DNA of 64,000 nt from Ktedonospora formicarum. Its GTDB lineage: Bacteria > Chloroflexota > Ktedonobacteria > Ktedonobacterales > Ktedonobacteraceae. Within the stretch, counting starts at the first letter, position 1. Each line of letters begins with the position of its first letter. This document shows, piece after piece, positions 18,482-26,957 of this stretch. The notes below the pieces were generated by a model. The model made no database searches, was not told where the DNA came from, and was given only the letters and a program-made list of their open reading frames with translations. A program made the position numbers and the translations under genes. The stretch covers positions 62,001-126,000 of the forward strand of contig NZ_BNJF01000004.1 in NCBI RefSeq assembly GCF_016587355.1. Reading direction: 5' to 3'.

Positions 18482-20662
18482 ATGTTGCGACGCAGGGTAC
18501 CAGAGATTATACAGGTGAGCGATGTGGAGTGTGGCGCGGCCTGTCTGGCCATGATTCTTGCATATTATGGCCGCAAGACAAGCGTATCAGAGATACGCGA
18601 AAACTCTGGTGTGTGTCGGGACGGCCTTTCAGCGTGGAGTATCGTTCAAGCCGCTCGTGGTTATGGGCTGAAGGTGAGAGCCATATCATCACCAGGTATC
18701 GATTTTCGTTTTGTGAGCTTACCTGCCATTGTCCACTGGCAATTTAACCATTTCCTGGTCGTTGAGCGCTGGTCTCCATCCTTCGTTGATGTGGTTGATC
18801 CTGCTACCGGAAGAAAACGTCTGACGGCACAGGAATTCAATAAAGGTTTCACGGGCATAATCATTATGCTTGAGCCAGGTGTGCAGTTTGATCCTCATAC
18901 AACTGCGCCGGTGATATCCTTACGAAAATATCTTGTACAATACGTCAAGCGGTCCCCTCTGGTGTTTCTGCAAATCATTGGGGCGTCTTTCCTTCTGCAG
19001 GCCTTTGGACTGGTTATTCCATTGCTCACGAAAGTGATTGTAGACCGGATTGTGCCCTATCGAATGGTCAATATCATCTCTCTTTTAGGTATTGGTCTGC
19101 TTGTTGTCCTGCTCTCTCAACTAGTAACGACACTCATCCGTTCATCGCTCCTGGTCTATTTACAGGCGCGTATTGATGCGTCTATCATGTCAAGTTTTTT
19201 TGAACATCTGCTCACGCTCCCCCTGCGCTTCTTCCAGCAGCGTTCGAGTGGAGACATTTTAACGCGTGTGGCGAGTAATAACGTCATTCGCGATCTTATT
19301 AGCAATCAATTGATTTCGACAATTATAGATGGAGGGATCGTCATTACCTATTTGTTCATTCTATTCTCGCAATCCTTCCTATTCAGCATCATGGCGATCT
19401 CGATTGGTCTGCTCCAGATTTGCCTGTTGTTGGGAACATATGGGCCTATTCGCCGGCTCACCAGCCGCGAATTAGAGACCATAGGAATATCTCAAGGATA
19501 CGTGGCGGAGATGTTAGCAGGTATGACCACGCTCAAGGCCGCTGGAGCGGAACAAAAAGCATTTCAGCGCTGGTACAATCTGTTTTTTAATCAGCTCAAT
19601 ACATCTGTGCGCCTGCACTACCTCACAAGCTTCATTACCTTGTCTGTGGGTATTCTCAATACACTTGCGCCTCTCGCATTATTATGGGTAGGAGCAATTG
19701 AAGTACTGAACGGTAGCATGCAGGTAGGGACAATGCTTGCATTAAGTGCGCTAACCACAGCATTCCTGACTCCATTTGCATCTTTAGTGAGCAGTGGACA
19801 ATTATTGCAAACAGTCCGCTCCCATCTCGAACGGCTCTCTGATGTAATAGAAGCCCACCCGGAGCAGGATGTAAAAAAGGTAAAGCATCCGCCTCGCCTA
19901 ACGGGACAAATTACGCTCAAGCATGTGAGTTTTCGATATAACTCCACTGATGCCGCTGTTCTTCAAAATATAAACCTGCAAATTGAGCCGGGACAAAAGA
20001 TCGCTATCGTTGGGCGAACGGGATCGGGGAAAAGCACGCTGGGCAAGCTGTTATTGGGGCTCTGCCTACCAACGGAAGGAGAGATTCTCTATGATGGTAT
20101 CTCACTACGCAGCCTCAATTATCAAGCAGTACGGATGCAATTTGGTGCTGTGATGCAAGACGCACACATTTTTAGTGGGACGATCTGGCAAAATATTACG
20201 TTCAACCATCCCGATATTGGTCTGGAGCAGGTCATCAAGGCGGCACAAATGGCCGCTCTGCATGATGATATTATGCAGATGCCGATGGGCTATGAGACAG
20301 CAGTTGCTGAAGGTGGCGGAGCACTCTCCGGTGGGCAACGCCAGCGACTCGCTATCGCGTGTGCTCTGGCTCACGAGCCAGTTGTCCTCTTGCTTGATGA
20401 AGCGACCAGCTCGCTGGATGTCGTTACAGAACGTATCATTGCGCAAAACCTCAGAGATTTGCAGTGTGCACAAATCATCATCGCGCACCGCCTCAGTACT
20501 ATCCGTAACGCCGATTGTATTGTCGTTCTTGATGAAGGGCGGATTGTGGAGTGCGGCTCACACGAAGAATTGCTCAGGAAAAAGGGGCATTACGAGAGAT
20601 TGATGCAAAGCCAGCTCGCCAGCAGTGAGTTGAAGGTAATTGATGCGCATCAATTTGAGTGA
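18482..20662 (+). CDS. lanT: Peptidase-containing ABC exporter (C39 family, LanT-type)
   Basis: 726 aa from the ATG at 18482 (AAGGGG about 10 nt upstream); an ATG at 18455 is an alternative. Residues 1-135 form a C39 cysteine protease: Cys17 in VECGAACLAM, His in WQFNHFLVVE, Asp in VVDPATGRK. A six-helix membrane domain follows (about 150-440), then the ATPase with Walker A GRTGSGKST near 510, signature LSGGQRQRLAIA, Walker B VLLLDEATSSLD and H-loop IIAHRLSTI. Such exporters cut the leader after a double-Gly-type motif and export the lanthipeptide; the precursor here has VSGA before its core. Probable cotranscription with the HlyD-like gene. Confidence 0.93.
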   Translation: MLRRRVPEIIQVSDVECGAACLAMILAYYGRKTSVSEIRENSGVCRDGLSAWSIVQAARGYGLKVRAISSPGIDFRFVSLPAIVHWQFNHFLVVERWSPSFVDVVDPATGRKRLTAQEFNKGFTGIIIMLEPGVQFDPHTTAPVISLRKYLVQYVKRSPLVFLQIIGASFLLQAFGLVIPLLTKVIVDRIVPYRMVNIISLLGIGLLVVLLSQLVTTLIRSSLLVYLQARIDASIMSSFFEHLLTLPLRFFQQRSSGDILTRVASNNVIRDLISNQLISTIIDGGIVITYLFILFSQSFLFSIMAISIGLLQICLLLGTYGPIRRLTSRELETIGISQGYVAEMLAGMTTLKAAGAEQKAFQRWYNLFFNQLNTSVRLHYLTSFITLSVGILNTLAPLALLWVGAIEVLNGSMQVGTMLALSALTTAFLTPFASLVSSGQLLQTVRSHLERLSDVIEAHPEQDVKKVKHPPRLTGQITLKHVSFRYNSTDAAVLQNINLQIEPGQKIAIVGRTGSGKSTLGKLLLGLCLPTEGEILYDGISLRSLNYQAVRMQFGAVMQDAHIFSGTIWQNITFNHPDIGLEQVIKAAQMAALHDDIMQMPMGYETAVAEGGGALSGGQRQRLAIACALAHEPVVLLLDEATSSLDVVTERIIAQNLRDLQCAQIIIAHRLSTIRNADCIVVLDEGRIVECGSHEELLRKKGHYERLMQSQLASSELKVIDAHQFE

Positions 20663-20738
20663 TACATACTTCTCAGGGAAAACCTGTATATTAGGCTTTA
20701 AGTCACTAAATATCTATATGCAGGTAATTTGCTTAAGA

Positions 20739-20767
20739 TTGACAAAATAAAATTGTAATGATATACA
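20739..20767 (+). promoter_or_regulatory. Sigma-70-type promoter for lanM
   Basis: TTGACA at 20739-20744, 17-bp spacer, TATACA at 20762-20767, in an AT-rich gap of 200 bp before the lanM start. It suggests the modification enzyme and precursor form a transcript separate from the exporter genes. Confidence 0.6.
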
Positions 20768-20862
20768 TATGCAATCATAGTGCAAGTATAGAAACGAATG
20801 TTTGATGAATTTGATAGATTTATAGTATATTTATAGTAAAAAAGGATTGGAGGGAAGAAAAC

Positions 20863-23800
20863 ATGAAAAAACAATGCGGCCGAAAAAATCAAGCGTTATG
20901 GCAGACTCCGGCATGGTATACTGCATTATCCCTCACTGAGCGTTGTGTTCGGGGGCAGGGGCGTCCGCAAGATACACTTACTGAAGAACATCTCGATAAA
21001 GCCACGCAGCGCTTGAACGCCTGGAAAGCGCAATCTCCTTTCGACCATGGCACGTTTTTCGCGGATCGCCTGACCAGCGACTCTCTGACTGAAGAGGATC
21101 TTCTCGCTTTCCTCGCGGAATCTGCCGCCGAGATAAAGGCTCGTACTCCATCTGTTCCCGATTGGCTGAACGCGCTCATAGAAGCATTTTCAGAAGCAGA
21201 TGATGGCGATCAGATACTGCCCGTTTCCCAGGAAATTCTGAAAAATCATCCTCTGGGACCATATATGCAAACGATCAACCCGCTCTTACTCTCTGGCTTC
21301 ACTTCCCTGCAAAAAGGCATACAAAAGTTACAACAACGTTATGCGTTTCTGCCATTTGATGAAAAACAAGTTAGTGAAAGATTTTTAAAAAATATTATCC
21401 CTCAACTCCTTTTCCAAATAGGAAAAACAATGGTTCTGGAAATGCACGTTGCGCGTGTTCAGGGGCATTTGCAGGGAGAGACGCCTGAAGAGCGGTTTAT
21501 GGATTTTATACGGCAACTTTGCCAGGAAGAGAAGATAGTAACTCTGTTCGCGGAATATCCTGTCCTGGCACGTCTGCTCATAACTACCATTAACCGCTGG
21601 ACGCATTACGCCATCGAAATACTCGATCATCTTTGCGCCGATTGGTCGGATATCTGTCGCGTATTTACACCGGGAGGCGATCCGGGGCTGCTGGTTGATA
21701 TGCAGGGGGGAGTCGGCGATTTACATCGCGGAGGACGCAGCGTCCATATCTTGAGATTTAGCTCAGGATTGCAACTGCTCTACAAGCCAAAACCTTTAGC
21801 GATAGATAAACACTTTCAAGAACTGCTGGCATGGTTGAACGAACACGGCGCGCAGCCACCTTTCCGCGTTCTGAAATTGCTCGCTCGCGGCGATTATGGA
21901 TGGTCTGAATTTGTCGAGGCGGTTGCCTGCACATCCCAGGCTGAGATTGTTCGTTTTTACGAGCGCCAGGGAGAGTATCTCGCTTTACTCTACACACTTA
22001 ATGCGACTGACCTGCATATTGAGAATGTGATTGCTTCTGGTGAACATCCTATGCCCGTTGATCTTGAGACTCTTCTTCTTCCACGCCTTGCTGAAAGTGA
22101 TGCGACTCCACGCATCGATTTCGCTGCTCGCTTGATGAATCAATCTGTCCTGGAAGTGGGCCTGTTGCCACAATGGACGTGGGCAAGCGAGAATTCCCCC
22201 GGTGTGGATCTTAGCGGGTTAGGGGGACAGGCAGGACAGATCATGCCCCATCCCTTGCCAGCCTGGGATGAAATAAGGACTGAGCAGATGCATCTCACTC
22301 TGCGACAGGCAGAAATGTGGACAGGCCAGAATCGACCACAGCTGAACGGTCAGGATGTCAATGTTCTGGATTATCGCAGTGACATTATTACAGGTTTTAC
22401 ACGTATGTATCGGCTGTTGATGAATGTGCGTGAGGCCTTCCTTACCGAACAATTGCCACGCTTTGCTCACGATGAGATACGTATACTCCTGCGTTCGACA
22501 CACTTTTATACCTTGCTCCTGGCTGCCAGTTTCCACCCTGATCTTTTGCGCGATGGACTTGAGCGAGACCGCTTCTTCGATCGCTTATGGCAAGGAGTAG
22601 AGCAGTGGTCCGACCTCTCTAAAGTTATCCCTGCGGAACGGCGCGAACTGCTCGAAGGAGATATTCCCCTGTTTACAACGTTTCCTGACAGTCACACGCT
22701 TTTTTCATCTGATAGGGAGCCCCTGTTTGATCTGTTCGATACAACCGGCCTGGATCAGATGCGGAAGCGGATCGAACACCTGAATGAGCAGGATCTTGCC
22801 CAACAGGTCTGGATCATTGCGACTTCACTTGCTGTCCCCCAGATGGGCTTTGAAGGACTCGTTGAGAAATCCCTGTCGCTGCATCCAATACACCAGCCTG
22901 CCACCCGCGAGCGTATGATTGCTCTGGCGAAGACCATAGGAGCACGCCTGGAAGACCTGGCTTTGCAGGAGGACGAAATGGTTTCCTGGTTAGGTGTGAA
23001 CCTTTTCCGCGAAAAGGCATGGGGTCTTTTCCCCGCGGGGACAGATTTGTACGATGGAATCGGCGGTATCACCCTTTTTCTGGCCTACCTTGGTGCTGTT
23101 ACCAGCGAAGCCCGCTTTACATCCCTGGCGAAACGTGCGCTTACCACCGTTCGTGCACAGGTCGCGGCGCTCTGTGAACAGATCGATGGTCAGAAGGATG
23201 ATTCTTTTAATATGGGTGTTGGAGTCTTTGAGGGATGGTCTTCTTCTCTCTATCTGCTCACTCACCTGAGCGTTCTCTGGAATGAGCCTGCACTCATTCG
23301 TGAAGCAGAGAAACTGCTCGAATATCTGCCAGCGCTCATTGCTAAAGATGAGCACCCGGACATTCTCACTGGTTCGGCGGGCTGTATCCTGAGTTTGTTG
23401 AGTCTCTATGCAGTCCACTCGTCTCCCCGCGTGCTGGAAATAGCTCTCCAATGTGGCGATCATTTACGTGCCATCGCGCAGGCCATGCCCGTAGGAACGG
23501 GCTGGGTGATCGATAAAGAGGAGCAGCCGCTGGGTGGCTTTTCGCATGGCAGCACCGGCATTGCCATGAGTCTGCTCAAACTGGCAGGTGTGAGCGGGGA
23601 AGAGCGTTTCCGGCAAACAGCATTGAGTGCGCTGGCGTATGATCGCAGCCTGTTTCTTCCTGCTCAACAAAACTGGGCTGATGTGCGTAAGCCAACTTCA
23701 AAGACAAGGCAATCCGACACCATGGCGACGGGACCACTCCAGAAATGTATGGTCGCCTGGTGTCATGGTGCGTCTGGCATCGGACTGGGACGTTTGGGGG

Positions 23801-24171
23801 CATTGGAGTACATGGACGATGAGCAAGTTCGAGAAGAAATAGACATTGCTTTGAATACGACGATGACGCAGGGGCTGGATAGCAATCATTCGCTCTGTCA
23901 TGGATCTCTGGGAAATGCAGAACTCCTTCTGACCGCAGCACGCCTGCTCAATCGGCAGGAAGATCATGAGCGGTTAGAGCAAGCTATAGCCACGATTCTG
24001 GGTAGCATTGACGCGGAAGCTTGGGTGACAGGCGTTCCGCTTGGCGTAGAGGTACCAGGTTTAATGACCGGCCTGGCTGGCATGGGATATGAACTACTCA
24101 GATTGGCGGAACCTGAGAAAGTACCCTCGGTGCTGTTAGTGGCTCCTCCTGTTGTGCAAGACAAAGAGTGA
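20863..24171 (+). CDS. lanM: Type 2 lanthipeptide synthetase LanM
   Basis: 1102 aa, ATG with GGAGGGAAG upstream. The N-terminal dehydratase (about 130-650) contains GGVGDLHRGGRSVHILRFS, YKPKPLAIDKHFQELL, GDYGWSEFVE and the kinase-like active region NATDLHIENVIA with PVDLETLL, which phosphorylates and eliminates Ser/Thr. The C-terminal LanC-like cyclase (about 690-1100) has GFSHGSTGIAMSLL (His895), the zinc ligands Cys967 in WCHGASGIGLG, and Cys1012-His1013 in SLCHGSLGN. It makes (methyl)lanthionine rings in the downstream precursor. All expected motifs are present and the length is normal. Confidence 0.97.
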   Translation: MKKQCGRKNQALWQTPAWYTALSLTERCVRGQGRPQDTLTEEHLDKATQRLNAWKAQSPFDHGTFFADRLTSDSLTEEDLLAFLAESAAEIKARTPSVPDWLNALIEAFSEADDGDQILPVSQEILKNHPLGPYMQTINPLLLSGFTSLQKGIQKLQQRYAFLPFDEKQVSERFLKNIIPQLLFQIGKTMVLEMHVARVQGHLQGETPEERFMDFIRQLCQEEKIVTLFAEYPVLARLLITTINRWTHYAIEILDHLCADWSDICRVFTPGGDPGLLVDMQGGVGDLHRGGRSVHILRFSSGLQLLYKPKPLAIDKHFQELLAWLNEHGAQPPFRVLKLLARGDYGWSEFVEAVACTSQAEIVRFYERQGEYLALLYTLNATDLHIENVIASGEHPMPVDLETLLLPRLAESDATPRIDFAARLMNQSVLEVGLLPQWTWASENSPGVDLSGLGGQAGQIMPHPLPAWDEIRTEQMHLTLRQAEMWTGQNRPQLNGQDVNVLDYRSDIITGFTRMYRLLMNVREAFLTEQLPRFAHDEIRILLRSTHFYTLLLAASFHPDLLRDGLERDRFFDRLWQGVEQWSDLSKVIPAERRELLEGDIPLFTTFPDSHTLFSSDREPLFDLFDTTGLDQMRKRIEHLNEQDLAQQVWIIATSLAVPQMGFEGLVEKSLSLHPIHQPATRERMIALAKTIGARLEDLALQEDEMVSWLGVNLFREKAWGLFPAGTDLYDGIGGITLFLAYLGAVTSEARFTSLAKRALTTVRAQVAALCEQIDGQKDDSFNMGVGVFEGWSSSLYLLTHLSVLWNEPALIREAEKLLEYLPALIAKDEHPDILTGSAGCILSLLSLYAVHSSPRVLEIALQCGDHLRAIAQAMPVGTGWVIDKEEQPLGGFSHGSTGIAMSLLKLAGVSGEERFRQTALSALAYDRSLFLPAQQNWADVRKPTSKTRQSDTMATGPLQKCMVAWCHGASGIGLGRLGALEYMDDEQVREEIDIALNTTMTQGLDSNHSLCHGSLGNAELLLTAARLLNRQEDHERLEQAIATILGSIDAEAWVTGVPLGVEVPGLMTGLAGMGYELLRLAEPEKVPSVLLVAPPVVQDKE

Positions 24172-24286
24172 AGGATGCATAGGCGGGAAGAGAAGATTTC
24201 CGACTTTGTGTTGCGTTGATGGTGTGTTTTAATCGTTTGCTGAACAATACACAGCTTCGATAGGTTAAGAAAGGATACGCGGTAAA

Positions 24287-24616
24287 ATGGGAAAGTTCCT
24301 CTTCATTGGTAGTACCATGATGCTGCAACTGTCTCTGCTCGCTGGCTTCCTCTTCGCTGGTCCGGCGCAGGTCTCGGCGATGATCGCGCCGCATGCGCCT
24401 GCTGCACCGGCAGGCGAGCGGTATTGCCCCCTTTTCCTGAGCGACCTGGCCAACCGCCTGAATGTTTCGGTGGAGACATTTGAGCAGTATAAACTGGCTG
24501 CAGTAAAAGATATCCTGCTTCTCCAGTTGAAAGAGGGTGTATTGACCCAGGCCCAGGTTGATACGTTTACCGCGAACGCAACAATAGCTGCCGTGCAGGC
24601 GCGATGTGAGTGGTAA
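24287..24616 (+). CDS. Small secreted protein in the lanthipeptide cluster
   Basis: 109 aa, with AAAGGA upstream. Residues 1-32 are a signal peptide (hydrophobic LQLSLLAGFLFAGPAQVSA, cleavage probably after VSA). The mature part has two Cys (YCPLF and ARCEW) and a helical stretch LANRLNVSVETFEQY followed by LKEGVLTQAQVD, similar in pattern to YckD/DUF2680-type exported proteins. It lies between lanM and the precursor gene, 34 bp before the latter, so it is cotranscribed. Function unknown; immunity, folding or post-export processing are possible. Confidence 0.75.
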   Translation: MGKFLFIGSTMMLQLSLLAGFLFAGPAQVSAMIAPHAPAAPAGERYCPLFLSDLANRLNVSVETFEQYKLAAVKDILLLQLKEGVLTQAQVDTFTANATIAAVQARCEW

Positions 24617-24650
24617 GCGTGATAGAGCAGGAGCAGAAAGGAGATTTCAC

Positions 24651-24938
24651 ATGAACATTGACATCATTCGTGCGTGGAAGGATCGTAGTTATCGTGAGAG
24701 TTTAAGCGCCGCAGAGCAAGCTCTGCTGCCGGAGAACCCAGTTGGCCAGTTTGAACTGAGCGATGAGGAACTAAAGGAGGTCAGTGGAGCCCAGGCGCAA
24801 ACTGGAGTGAGGAGTCTGGAGTATGTCGCTTGTTGGCACAACCCGTATATCAGGTCAGCATCAGCTTATTATTGTAACGTAGTATCAGTACCAGCTAATT
24901 ATTGTAACACAAGGGGGCCTGGGGCAGGACCCTGCTGA
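24651..24938 (+). CDS. lanA: Lanthipeptide precursor, mersacidin/lichenicidin type
   Basis: 95 aa from the ATG at 24651 (GAAAGGAGATTTCAC upstream). The leader MNIDIIRAWKDRSYRESLSA through ALLPENPVG and ELSDEELKEVSGA is the typical type 2 mersacidin/lichenicidin leader, ending in a GA double-Gly-type cleavage site at residues 46-47. The 48-residue core has Cys at 14, 28, 38 and 48 (the last residue) and six Ser/Thr (T4, S8, S22, S24, S32, T40), so up to four thioether rings. A 17-nt direct repeat (24862-24878 and 24892-24908, one mismatch) gives SAYYCN and PANYCN. Product predicted to be exported and cleaved by the C39 exporter. Confidence 0.93.
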   Translation: MNIDIIRAWKDRSYRESLSAAEQALLPENPVGQFELSDEELKEVSGAQAQTGVRSLEYVACWHNPYIRSASAYYCNVVSVPANYCNTRGPGAGPC

Positions 24939-25060
24939 GATTCTGGAGGTTTCGTACTATTCCGCAGCGGGCGAGAAGCCTTTCGGTCTCTTGCCCACTT
25001 CAGAACGTTCCCTGATAAACCCTTGAGCGAAAAGCGTGGTGAATCCAGTTGTATGACATC

Positions 25061-25095
25061 GGGGAAGGGCGATAATCGGCTCTTCCCCTTTGCCT
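25061..25095 (+). terminator. Terminator of the lanthipeptide operon
   Basis: GGGGAAGGGC (25061-25070) pairs with GCTCTTCCCC (25079-25088), loop of 8 nt, followed by TTTGCCTTTT. It lies 120 bp after the precursor stop. Confidence 0.7.
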
Positions 25096-25140
25096 TTTCC
25101 TCCTAATCTATCATGGACGTTTCTCTGCCTCAGTGTACTA

Positions 25141-25218
25141 AGAGCTTATCCGAAAACCATGTGATAGAATACCAGGCAAAAACGAATCAAGGAGAGGCAG
25201 ATGGCAAGGACGCGCGGT
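25141..25218 (+). pseudogene. Left end and first codons of another IS, cut by the IS6 element
   Basis: AGAGCTTATCCGAAAACC (25141-25158) resembles IS5-type ends. It is followed by AAGGAGAGGCAG and ATGGCAAGGACGCGCGGT, a good ribosome site and six codons (MARTRG) before the frame enters the IS6 element at 25219 and stops at 25260. The remainder of this IS is not found beyond the IS6 element. Confidence 0.5.
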
Positions 25219-26071
25219 ATTGTCAACTTGGTCACATACCTGAACAATGTGTTAGAATAGAGTCATGAAAACAATCCTGACCTCTCAGGACTACAAAGGC
25301 TATCGCTTCCCATCGGAGATTATCAGCCACGCAGTATGGCTCTATTTCCGCTTCTCGCTCAGTTTTCGCGATGTTGAGGAACTGCTGGCACAACGCGGAA
25401 TCGTCGTGAGCTTTGAAACAGTGCGTCAGTGGTGCCTCAAATTCGGTCAGACCTACGGCAATGAACTGCGGCGTCGCCGCCCTCGCTGTGGTGACAAATG
25501 GCATATGGACGAGGTATACCTCACCATTGGTGGGAAGAGACAGTACCTGTGGCGAGCCGTCGATCAGCATGGCAATGTGTTGGATATCCTCGTGCAGAGT
25601 CGGCGCAACAAAAAAGCGGCCAAACGCTTCTTTCGCAAGCTGCTCAAAGGACTCCAATACGTTCCGCGAGTCATCATCACCGACAAACTGGCGAGCTATG
25701 CTGCCGCCAAGAAAGACATCATGCCAGGCGTCGAGCATCGCCAGCACAAGGGCTTGAATAACCAAGCGGAGAACTCGCACCAGCCAACACGGCAACGTGA
25801 ACGTACGATGCGCCGTTTCAAATCCCCTGGTCACGCGCAACGCTTTCTCTCTGCTTTTGGTTTGATCTCTGATCATTTTCGTCCCAAACGACATCGTTTC
25901 CAGGCCGGGGAGTATCGTACCATCATGCAGGAACGATTCCAGATATGGAATGAGGTAATTGGAAGGGAAACAGTCGCATAAGGCCGAATCTGCCTCCTTG
26001 ATACTCAGCTTCTTTTCTCTCTCTTGTCTCTTCCTTAAAAAGCTCTTCTCTTATTTCATCAAGTTGACAAT
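25219..26071 (+). mobile_element. IS6-family insertion sequence, complete
   Basis: 853 bp, bounded by perfect 12-bp inverted repeats ATTGTCAACTTG (25219-25230) and CAAGTTGACAAT (26060-26071), with one transposase gene. Flanking octamers (CGCGCGGT and ATCTCACG) differ, so no target duplication; left and right flanks belong to different mobile elements, as expected after IS6-type cointegrate recombination or deletion. Confidence 0.85.
25265..25981 (+). CDS. IS6-family DDE transposase
   Basis: 238 aa. A helix-turn-helix region LAQRGIVVSFETVRQWC precedes the DDE catalytic core: first Asp in KWHMDEVYLTIGGK, second in VIITDKLASY, Glu in NNQAENSHQPTR. Length and motifs match IS26/IS240-type replicative transposases, which form cointegrates. 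Appears intact within an intact element; a fragment of a relative is at 26783-26940. Confidence 0.93.
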   Translation: MKTILTSQDYKGYRFPSEIISHAVWLYFRFSLSFRDVEELLAQRGIVVSFETVRQWCLKFGQTYGNELRRRRPRCGDKWHMDEVYLTIGGKRQYLWRAVDQHGNVLDILVQSRRNKKAAKRFFRKLLKGLQYVPRVIITDKLASYAAAKKDIMPGVEHRQHKGLNNQAENSHQPTRQRERTMRRFKSPGHAQRFLSAFGLISDHFRPKRHRFQAGEYRTIMQERFQIWNEVIGRETVA

Positions 26072-26335
26072 ATCTCACGCTCCTCCTGCCGCACTCTTGA
26101 TTCACACCCCGTATACCCCTCTTCACAAAGCATCTGGTACATCTTCGCCGCTGTATACCGCTGCTTCATCGGCAACTCCTCATTCTCCACCAACAACGCT
26201 TCCACTCGCTCCCGATACGGCTCATATACCCCCCTTCGAGCCCCCTCGCTTCTCGCCTTCTTTTCCCTCTACTCTTTGCTTCTCCCGCCTTCGACTCTTC
26301 CCCCCCTCTTTCGCAATCTGCCGCTGACTCTTCCG
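26072..26335 (-). pseudogene. IS21-type IstA transposase fragment
   Basis: The minus strand reads VYEPYRERVEALLVENEELP then MKQRYTAAKMYQMLCEEGYT and GCESRVR, the segment after the DNA-binding domain of IstA proteins; RQIAKE farther upstream resembles its helix-turn-helix. Frames shift and stops intervene, and the 3' part ends at the IS6 boundary. Dead remnant. Confidence 0.6.
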
Positions 26336-26782
26336 CTCCACATACTATGCCCACCGTATCTCTTCACACTCTTCTCCTCCCAGTGACACCTTCCACTCCT
26401 TTCATCTATTGATACCTATCTCTCCTCTAAAGTTACCCAATCTCCTTTTCCTTGACAACCCTTTCTTATCGCTTTCCATACTTCCATATGCCTCTATGCA
26501 TCTATTCACTTCCCCCTTGTGGCTCCCCTCTTTCTCAGTTCTCCTCACACTCACAGTCCCATGTTCCTCCTTCACTTCTTTTCCCCTCTCACCTACAACC
26601 GCATGTCCTTACGAGCACGGCTGCGGCCCCTTTCTTTCTCACTCGCCTTGGCTTCTCCTCCTCTTGCCTCCCTCTCTTTCTCATTCGGAACCATTTCGCC
26701 CCCTTTTCATTTCTCTACAACAGCTTTTTCTTTCTCTTGCTTTGAACCAGAATATCAAGCATGTTGCCATATTAATCGACCA
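26336..26782. other. Strongly pyrimidine-rich, gene-free stretch
   Basis: About 450 bp in which the plus strand is dominated by C and T (runs such as TCTCCTCTAAAG, CTTTCTTTCTCACTC, CCTCCCTCTCTTTCTC). Open frames exist only because of this skew. No ribosome sites and no recognised protein. May be decayed IS21 DNA with a strong strand bias. Confidence 0.5.
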
Positions 26783-26940
26783 TCAAAGTGAGCTTCGCTT
26801 CACTTTGATGGTCAAAAACACCTCATCAAGATGCCACTTGTCTCCAGTGTGGCTACATCGATGTTTGAGCTCGTTGGCGGAGGTCTGGCCACATGTGAGG
26901 CACAGATGCCTGGTGGCCCAGAACTTGTGGTGATATCTGT
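26783..26940 (-). pseudogene. IS6-family transposase fragment
   Basis: The minus strand encodes LTCGQTSANELKHRCSHTGD and KWHLDEVFLTIK, aligning with the complete IS6 transposase's FGQTYGNELRRR...GDKWHMDEVYLTIG. Only about 50 codons survive. A hairpin with arms GACCATCAAAGTGA/TCACTTTGATGGTC at 26778-26813 truncates it. Confidence 0.7.
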
Positions 26941-26957
26941 CAGAATAGGAGCAACTG

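Noticed and set aside
25232..25894. 220-codon minus-strand frame
   Set aside because: Antisense to the IS6 transposase.
26409..26933. 174-codon plus-strand frame rich in Ser, Pro, Leu and Phe
   Set aside because: It is open only because of the pyrimidine bias; no start site.
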